Shown: positions 6,324 to 9,803 of the stretch, in pieces | Layout of the letters: every line of letters starts with the position of its first letter | Numbering within the stretch: position 1 is the first letter of the stretch | Origin: Nitrosopumilales archaeon | GTDB taxonomy: Archaea; Thermoproteota; Nitrososphaeria; Nitrososphaerales; Nitrososphaeraceae | Direction: 5' to 3' | DNA length: 9,803 nucleotides | NCBI GenBank assembly: GCA_009665115.1 | Contig: WJXE01000052.1 | Coordinates: forward strand, 1-9,803 | Translations under genes and position numbers: made by a program | The notes under the pieces: model-generated | Seen by the model: the letters and a program-made list of their open reading frames with translations, nothing else | Told to the model about the DNA's origin: nothing | The model's database searches: none

Positions 6324-7151
6324 ATGACTGACTGGGACTTACTGATGCCGGGAATAGGTCTTACTGCTTTAGGAATAGCAGGTGTTGGGCTTTCTCTTGC
6401 TGGAATTGCTGCTACTTTTCTAGAAGGGATGCACGCAGTATCGCTTTTGGCTATGTTTATAGGGCTGATTTTTTTGGTACAAGGTCTATTCAAGGATGGT
6501 TTTCCTTCAAGTCCTCGAGCTAAGTCGGCGACTTTTATTGTTCTAGGCTTTCTAGTAACATTCGGCATTGCCGCTGCCATAACGGTGAGTGCTCGAGTTC
6601 CAAGCATCTATGCATACATTGTACTGATGATGATAATTTTTATTCCTGTATCAATTCTTGCACTAGCATCGTACAAGAAGACACCATATCTCAGGAATCT
6701 AGGAATTATTCTTATTGGCGTTGCAATAGTGGGAGGTTCCACGTTTTATGCTTTGGGAGTGGTGGCTCCAAAGTCTTCTGCTCTGGCTGGACAAAATGGG
6801 ACAGGCAGTACTGCTCACAACGCTACCGCTACAAATGTAACATTATCAAAAGGAGCACCTATAACGAGGGTAACTATTTTACCCGGTGCTTCTGCCAAAG
6901 GTAACCCGAATTTTGACCCCAAAGTCCTGAATGTCGCTAAAGGAGGAGGTATAATTTGGACTAATAACGATAACGTTCCTCATACCGTGACAAGCTTTAC
7001 AGACAGTGGCAAGTCCTTCGACTCCTCCCTTATCATGCCAAAAAAGACATTTGCTCTTAATACTGCGAAATTAACTGAGAAAACCTATGATTACTTTTGT
7101 ACACTCCATCCATTTATGAAAGCAAAGTTTACAATAGGCGGGAGCAGGTAG
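6324..7151 (+). CDS. Five-helix membrane domain fused to an amicyanin-type cupredoxin
   Basis: The 275-residue protein has five predicted membrane helices (about 9-31, 38-55, 69-90, 95-115, 124-147). Lys/Arg residues in the loops 57-68 and 118-124 place the N-terminus inside and the C-terminus outside. A linker (148-178) has three N-glycosylation sequons (NGT 158, NAT 166, NVT 171). The cupredoxin domain (about 181-272) carries H220 (VPHTVTS), C259, H262 and M265 in YFCTLHPFM: a complete type-1 copper site with the amicyanin loop. It closely resembles the cupredoxin of the divergent gene (shared GAS, LNVA, NNDN, HTVT). Likely role: a tethered electron carrier at the outer membrane face, perhaps docked to an oxidase or ammonia-oxidation complex. 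The membrane part is of no family I can name. The ATG fits the TATA box at 6286-6295. Confidence 0.88.
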   Translation: MTDWDLLMPGIGLTALGIAGVGLSLAGIAATFLEGMHAVSLLAMFIGLIFLVQGLFKDGFPSSPRAKSATFIVLGFLVTFGIAAAITVSARVPSIYAYIVLMMIIFIPVSILALASYKKTPYLRNLGIILIGVAIVGGSTFYALGVVAPKSSALAGQNGTGSTAHNATATNVTLSKGAPITRVTILPGASAKGNPNFDPKVLNVAKGGGIIWTNNDNVPHTVTSFTDSGKSFDSSLIMPKKTFALNTAKLTEKTYDYFCTLHPFMKAKFTIGGSR

Positions 7152-7783
7152 CTAGTGTTCTGTACACCTCGAATGATATGCGCCAGGCTCAATCAGGTCA
7201 TTGCGTGGAAAGGAATCCAGTACTTAGGAGTAGCTTGGTTTAACTTTAACAATATGTCGACCACTCTGGGACAATTGTAAATTGGCAGAGTATGGAGGTA
7301 AAATGCCGCGCCGAGGTTTATTCTTCAAGATCGAGAGCGGCAGTTGTTATATATTCGGTATTTGAACATGCAAGATCTTTTTTGACCGACACATCATTTC
7401 TTAAGCAAATCTAGATAATTTGATGGATTAGATTCCGATCAATTCTTAAGATTAGTCACTTCTTGCTTGCACTTTCGATTACGGTTTTTCCATTTATTCT
7501 CTGCTTCTGTGTCAGCCTTTTTCGCAGGTGTTTTATGTTCCAATCTCGTTTATGGTTTAGAATAATTGTTGGAACTTTAATTATCCATCAGTCAGTATGG
7601 TTCGTACGCGACGATCCCTTTTGAATAAGCTACCGCTAACTAGATGTTGGCCAACATGTTGTTGGAATAAGAAAAAATAGAAAAAATACTCAAATAGATA
7701 GATGAATGATAATTCACATCTCGAAAAGGTTGTCGTTTACCCCTGACATCTTTATTGTAATTTTCATTGACTTTCCGAAGTGC
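7152..7783. other. Intergenic region between convergent genes, with a possible gene relic
   Basis: No intact gene is supported. The minus strand holds a possible broken gene (7318-7543, listed separately). On the plus strand 7173-7280 is open for 35 codons from an ATG (MICARLNQVIAWKGIQYLG...), too short to trust. The region downstream of the cupredoxin stop has no T run or strong hairpin. The stretch 7661-7700 is A-rich, and no tRNA or repeat array is seen. Confidence 0.4.
7318..7543 (-). pseudogene. Possible decayed gene for a small charged protein
   Basis: A minus-strand frame starts at TTG 7543, reads MEHKTPAKKADTEAENKWKN... to KQEVTNLKN and meets TGA at 7439-7441. Beyond the stop the same frame stays open as SESNPSNYLDLLKK, and from 7395 a shift by one base in an AAA run leads into NDVSVKKDLACSNTEYITTA...LDLEE, ending TAA at 7318-7320. 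One nonsense codon and one frameshift would thus break a hydrophilic protein of about 73 residues. A TATA-like TAATTAAAG (7575-7583) lies upstream. No family is recognised. The alternative is a chance string of short frames, or just the 34-residue first part as a real peptide. Confidence 0.33.
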
Positions 7784-8392
7784 TCATAAATTGTATTTTA
7801 TCTTCTCTCTTCTCTTGATGATTATAAAGTATGCTTCGGCTGCGACAGCAGCAATTATTATTATTGTTATGGCAATAATAATGCTGGGAGACAGGCCAAA
7901 TGGATTCGAAATACTGGATGCTGCTTGGAGTGGAACCAAAACCTTGAACGATCCCAAGCTTGAAAAATTATTTTTTGAACCTGTGTTATAAATAACTTGA
8001 TATATGCCTGAATCGGGAAACAAATACTTTACAGAGAATTTACCATCAGGAACTGTTATATTCGCAAATTTGAAAATTCTCTGTTGGCCGCTACTACTAC
8101 TTGTTATGACGACTCTTGCCAACAAGTTCTTCACAGGATCGTCAGTATGTAGATTCTGCACACTAAACTTAAGCTCAGTAGGTGTATCGATCGTGGGTTT
8201 ATCTGGTATGTACGTAAATTGAACTTTGATATTGTTTAAATTATCTATCCATGATTGTGTTGTTGTGTTACTACTATAGGGCTGACTATAAACGGTATTT
8301 AGAGAGAAGCTATTAGCCATAGCAATTAATAACACATTGACCACTACAAAAGCAGAAGTAAATTCTAGGCTGAGAAAATATTTCAATTCCAT
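7784..8392 (-). CDS. Secreted beta-sandwich protein with C-terminal membrane anchor
   Basis: The 202-residue product has an N-terminal signal-like helix (about 9-27, then a short Ser/Thr/Asn-rich stretch), an extracellular domain at about 52-155, and a C-terminal helix (169-193) ending in KRREKIKYNL, which places the tail inside. The domain has the feel of an Ig-like YtkA/FixH or CARDB type sandwich: FTYIPDKPTIDTPTELKFSV (59-78), then strands, then LFPDSGIYQVIY (124-135). The family is inferred, not certain. The longer open frame begins with TTG at 8443 and passes an ATG at 8413, but a TATA box at 8411-8418 lies over these; transcription would begin near 8389, so the ATG at 8392 is chosen. 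It lies apart from the copper genes; a role at the envelope, perhaps in copper or oxidase assembly, is a guess. Confidence 0.72.
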   Translation of the reverse strand: MELKYFLSLEFTSAFVVVNVLLIAMANSFSLNTVYSQPYSSNTTTQSWIDNLNNIKVQFTYIPDKPTIDTPTELKFSVQNLHTDDPVKNLLARVVITSSSSGQQRIFKFANITVPDGKFSVKYLFPDSGIYQVIYNTGSKNNFSSLGSFKVLVPLQAASSISNPFGLSPSIIIAITIIIIAAVAAEAYFIIIKRREKIKYNL

Positions 8393-8410
8393 GTTGGTAA
8401 ATATTTGAAC

Positions 8411-8418
8411 CATATAAA
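8411..8418 (-). promoter_or_regulatory. TATA-like box that fixes the start of the anchored protein
   Basis: On the minus strand the sequence is TTTATATG, flanked by AA and G. Its centre is about 23 bases before the ATG at 8392, so the message would be leaderless. The upstream TTG (8443) and the overlapping ATG (8413) cannot be the start if this promoter is used. Confidence 0.52.
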
Positions 8419-8713
8419 TTGTAACTAATGTCGTGGTTCCCAAACAAATACGACTTTCACAGACGATATAGGATAAATCAAATTAAATCGTCTGGTTGCT
8501 CTTCAGTTTGGTTACAGGTGGAATTAGTATAAGCAGTGGAACTCGTTCTGGTAATTCGGATCTCACGTTGTTTTGTTGGCTTTGTGCATGTGACTAGGGC
8601 TGTCGGAAATTTCCAATCATGGAGGGTATGATACTATGTAGTAATTTCTATGCGATTGTGCCAAATTTGCATTGTAAAAACTATTTATTATTTATCATAA
8701 ACGCTGCTTACAA
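8419..8713. other. Divergent spacer with a minus-strand frame broken by one amber codon
   Basis: Between the divergent anchored-protein and PRC-barrel genes no intact gene is supported. On the minus strand 8483-8620 begins with ATG, reads MIGNFRQP, meets one TAG at 8594-8596, and then stays open for 36 codons (SHAQSQQNNVRSELPERV... ending KLKSNQTI). It may be a small pseudogene or chance. The plus-strand extension upstream of the PRC-barrel start (from ATG 8619) is open but lacks a promoter and has unlike, Cys/Tyr/Asn-rich sequence. Confidence 0.35.
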
Positions 8714-8721
8714 AAGTATAT
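8714..8721 (+). promoter_or_regulatory. TATA-like box for the PRC-barrel gene
   Basis: AAGTATAT is centred about 33 bases before the ATG at 8751, predicting a leader of about seven bases. It lies inside the longer open frame that starts at 8619, which argues against that longer start. Confidence 0.45.
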
Positions 8722-8750
8722 CTGGAAAAGGTGATCTTATTCTGGTCTAC

Positions 8751-9002
8751 ATGGATCCAGAACAATTGCTATTCGAGCGGGACAGACTGATGAACAGAAG
8801 GGTAATTTCCAGTGACTTACACGAAATAGGAAATATCATCGCAGTAGATGAGGACTCATTGATAATCCTGAGAGATGCAGAGAATCAGTACAGAATACCA
8901 AAATCACGCGCAAGAGCGTTTATTGATAACGATTTGCTGGTGGACTTTCGCCTTAATGACTTATTGTTGATCGAATTAGCATCACTTAGCTACGTACTTT
9001 AA
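8751..9002 (+). CDS. Small PRC-barrel-like protein
   Basis: The 83-residue product has the pattern of a single PRC-barrel: IGNIIAVDEDSLIILRD (26-42), then a strand pair QYRIPKSRARAFIDNDLLVD (46-65). The core GxIxxVDxDSxxI and the YRIPKS turn are typical. PRC-barrels bind RNA, cell-division or photosynthetic partners in different lineages; archaea have many short stand-alone copies of unknown role, so no function is assigned. The open frame extends upstream to an ATG at 8619, adding 44 residues that do not resemble the family; the box at 8714-8721 supports the ATG at 8751. A GC-rich hairpin follows ten bases after the stop. Confidence 0.68.
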   Translation: MDPEQLLFERDRLMNRRVISSDLHEIGNIIAVDEDSLIILRDAENQYRIPKSRARAFIDNDLLVDFRLNDLLLIELASLSYVL

Positions 9003-9011
9003 CCTATGCAA

Positions 9012-9029
9012 CTGCCTCCCGAGAGGCAG
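9012..9029. repeat. GC-rich hairpin after the PRC-barrel gene
   Basis: CTGCCTC (9012-9018) pairs perfectly with GAGGCAG (9023-9029) around a four-base CCGA loop. It begins ten bases after the stop codon. It may stabilise or end the transcript, although no T run follows. Seven GC-rich pairs stand out in this AT-rich spacer. Confidence 0.6.
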
Positions 9030-9101
9030 ACGGCTTATCCCTTGTTGATTTCTAATTCAATCCCTGGCAGGGAATAATTCGACATCCTGTGCGCTACTAC
9101 G

Positions 9102-9259
9102 CTAGTTTCCGTCAAACAGCAACTGTTCAGCATCATTAACATCAGTCTTCAAAGTTATTTGCACTTGGAGCAGCCAACTTGATATAGTTTGTCTTTGTAC
9201 ACATGATAGGCCGTACCCTCCCGGGAGGGTACAACATTAATTTCAGTACTTTTTTGCAA
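9102..9259 (-). pseudogene. Broken small gene with a CxxC motif (one frameshift)
   Basis: From TTG 9259 the minus strand reads MQKSTEINVVPSREGTAYHV, then YKDKLYQVGCSKCK and TAA at 9155-9157. One extra A in the AAA run just before that stop would shift the frame into ITLKTDVNDAEQLLFDGN, ending TAG at 9102-9104, giving a well-formed 52-residue protein with GCSKCK, a possible half of a zinc site. Both halves have ordinary codon choice. The junction in an A run suits a one-base deletion or a sequencing error. No TATA box sits at the proper distance before the TTG; the A/T-rich 9264-9272 is too close. No family is recognised. A 20-base palindrome lies inside the frame. Confidence 0.4.
9213..9232. 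repeat. Perfect 20-base GC-rich palindrome
   Basis: GTACCCTCCCGGGAGGGTAC equals its own reverse complement without any mismatch or spacer. It is 70% GC in a stretch that is otherwise AT-rich. It lies within the broken small minus-strand frame, where it would code VPSREGT. A regulator site, a cruciform or a dispersed palindromic element are possible. Confidence 0.8.
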
Positions 9260-9340
9260 TAAGTTTTAAAAAGGAATGTTACGTATGAGCATACGATAAA
9301 CTGTTTTTGATGTTATCGAACATTGTTCTACGGAGGTAGA

Positions 9341-9372
9341 TTTACCCTACCCAATCGACCAGGGTGGGTAAA
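9341..9372. repeat. Hairpin with 11 pairs and one bulge
   Basis: TTTACCC-T-ACCC (9341-9352) pairs with GGGTGGGTAAA (9362-9372), leaving one bulged T and a nine-base loop. The right arm runs into an A7 tract. Its ACCCT/GGGT words resemble those of the palindrome at 9213-9232. No gene start lies at once beside it, so its role is unknown. Confidence 0.5.
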
Positions 9373-9427
9373 AAAATGACGTACTAAACCTAATATCATA
9401 AGTTTCAATTATCGATTTTATCCATTA

Positions 9428-9653
9428 GTGAGTAATAATGTTGGAATAGATTTTACAGAATTAGGACCTCCACATGGCAGTACACCACAAAAAACCGTGT
9501 CAAAAGACCAGGGTAATGAAAAACAAGATTTAAGACCATGTTAATCGAATGTACAACCAGTTCGTAGTGGATCCCAAGACAGAAGAACAGAAATCATCAT
9601 TTAATGTAAGCCTAGGTATTCAAAATTGGCAAGTAGCATCAAAAACCAAGTGA
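9428..9653 (+). pseudogene. Possible remains of a small hydrophilic protein gene
   Basis: Two neighbouring plus-strand frames look coding. The first, GTG 9428 to TAA 9542-9544, reads VSNNVGIDFTELGPPHGSTP... to QDLRPC (38 codons) with an AT-rich TATA-like stretch about 33 bases upstream. The second, in the next frame, ATG 9549 to TGA 9651-9653, reads MYNQFVVDPKTEEQKSSFNV... to VASKTK (34 codons). They may be two peptides, or halves of one protein split by a frameshift near 9540. Neither resembles a family I know, and chance is a real alternative. Confidence 0.25.
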
Positions 9654-9705
9654 AAATTCAAATTCTACCCTCATATCCTATCAATAGCTCAATCTCGGCT
9701 CAATC

Positions 9706-9796
9706 GACTGTTAGATTCAGCACTACTTGCATTAAAGTAGCCGCTCATCAGGGGAGAAACTAACAGTCTTTGTCAATCTGTACGACAATACAGACT
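9706..9796. repeat. Nested and competing inverted repeats at the right edge
   Basis: GACTGTTAG (9706-9714) is the exact reverse complement of CTAACAGTC (9760-9768); inside lies CTACTT/AAGTAG (9723-9728/9735-9740). Next to it TCTGTA/TACAGA (9777-9782/9789-9794) overlaps a possible TTGTC/GACAA pair (9770-9774/9784-9788) and AGTCT/AGACT (9765-9769/9792-9796), so that not all can form at once. It could be a structured RNA or leader for a gene beyond the window. Confidence 0.35.
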
Positions 9797-9803
9797 TTTA
9801 TAC

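Larger units (their letters stand above)
9003..9803. other. Gene-poor end of the window with GC-rich palindromes and relics
   Basis: No intact gene longer than about 40 codons is present. The region contains four GC-rich hairpins or palindromes (9012-9029, 9061-9073 TCCCT-GGC-AGGGA, 9213-9232, 9341-9372), a probable broken small gene (9102-9259, minus), coding-like plus-strand frames (9428-9653), an inverted motif CGTATG-AG-CATACG (9282-9295), and nested inverted repeats at the right edge. A tRNA was looked for by its T-arm consensus and not seen. Confidence 0.45.

Noticed and set aside
7767..8222. Plus-strand frames of 74 and 72 codons
   Set aside because: Antisense shadows of the anchored secreted protein.
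8619..8750. 44-residue N-terminal extension of the PRC-barrel protein
   Set aside because: The extra residues do not look like the family, no TATA box lies before ATG 8619, and a box inside the extension fits the downstream ATG.

Overview
The window looks like an AT-rich (roughly 37-38% GC by eye) chromosomal segment of an archaeon, most likely a soil ammonia-oxidising thaumarchaeon (Nitrososphaeria; a Nitrosocosmicus- or Nitrososphaera-like lineage is my best guess). The grounds are: two amicyanin-type cupredoxin proteins anchored in the membrane; TATA-like boxes lying 20-35 bases in front of most start codons, so that many messages appear leaderless or nearly so; a small C2H2 zinc-finger protein; a small PRC-barrel-like protein; a DUF308/HdeD membrane protein; and the absence of bacterial -10/-35 promoters. 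No rRNA, tRNA, CRISPR array, IS element or phage gene was recognised. The genus is an inference, not something the sequence proves.

Layout: (1) 2-58, possible 3' end of a plus-strand gene; 124-1617 (-), a GT-C/GT39-type membrane glycosyltransferase; (2) a 640-base spacer with palindromes and weak coding relics; (3) 2261-2821 (+), HdeD/DUF308 membrane protein, convergent with 2977-3135 (-), a 52-residue C2H2 zinc-finger protein, with a spacer packed with inverted repeats; (4) 3424-3909 (-), SRPBCC lipid/hydrophobic-ligand fold protein with a TTG start; (5) 3950-4469, a stretch with no convincing intact gene; (6) a divergent copper cluster: 4470-5870 (-), a large secreted protein with a Met/Ser-rich segment and a C-terminal cupredoxin, and 6324-7151 (+), a five-helix membrane domain fused to a second cupredoxin, with a probable 50-residue basic small protein (6140-6292) between them; (7) 7784-8392 (-), a secreted, C-terminally anchored beta-sandwich protein; (8) 8751-9002 (+), a PRC-barrel-like protein; (9) 9003-9803, a gene-poor stretch with GC-rich palindromes and relics of small genes.

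The theme is the cell envelope: a glycosyltransferase, two envelope copper proteins sharing one type of copper loop, an anchored secreted protein and an HdeD-like protein. The two cupredoxins probably serve in electron transfer or copper handling at the outer face of the membrane, where ammonia-oxidising archaea rely on copper rather than haem carriers. Intergenic DNA is unusually abundant (about 40% of the window) and several spacers contain short coding-like frames broken by stops or frameshifts. That fits a genome shedding small genes, but individual cases are weak because short open frames are common by chance in such DNA. Three start codons were moved downstream of the longest open frame because a TATA-like box overlaps or follows the longer start.
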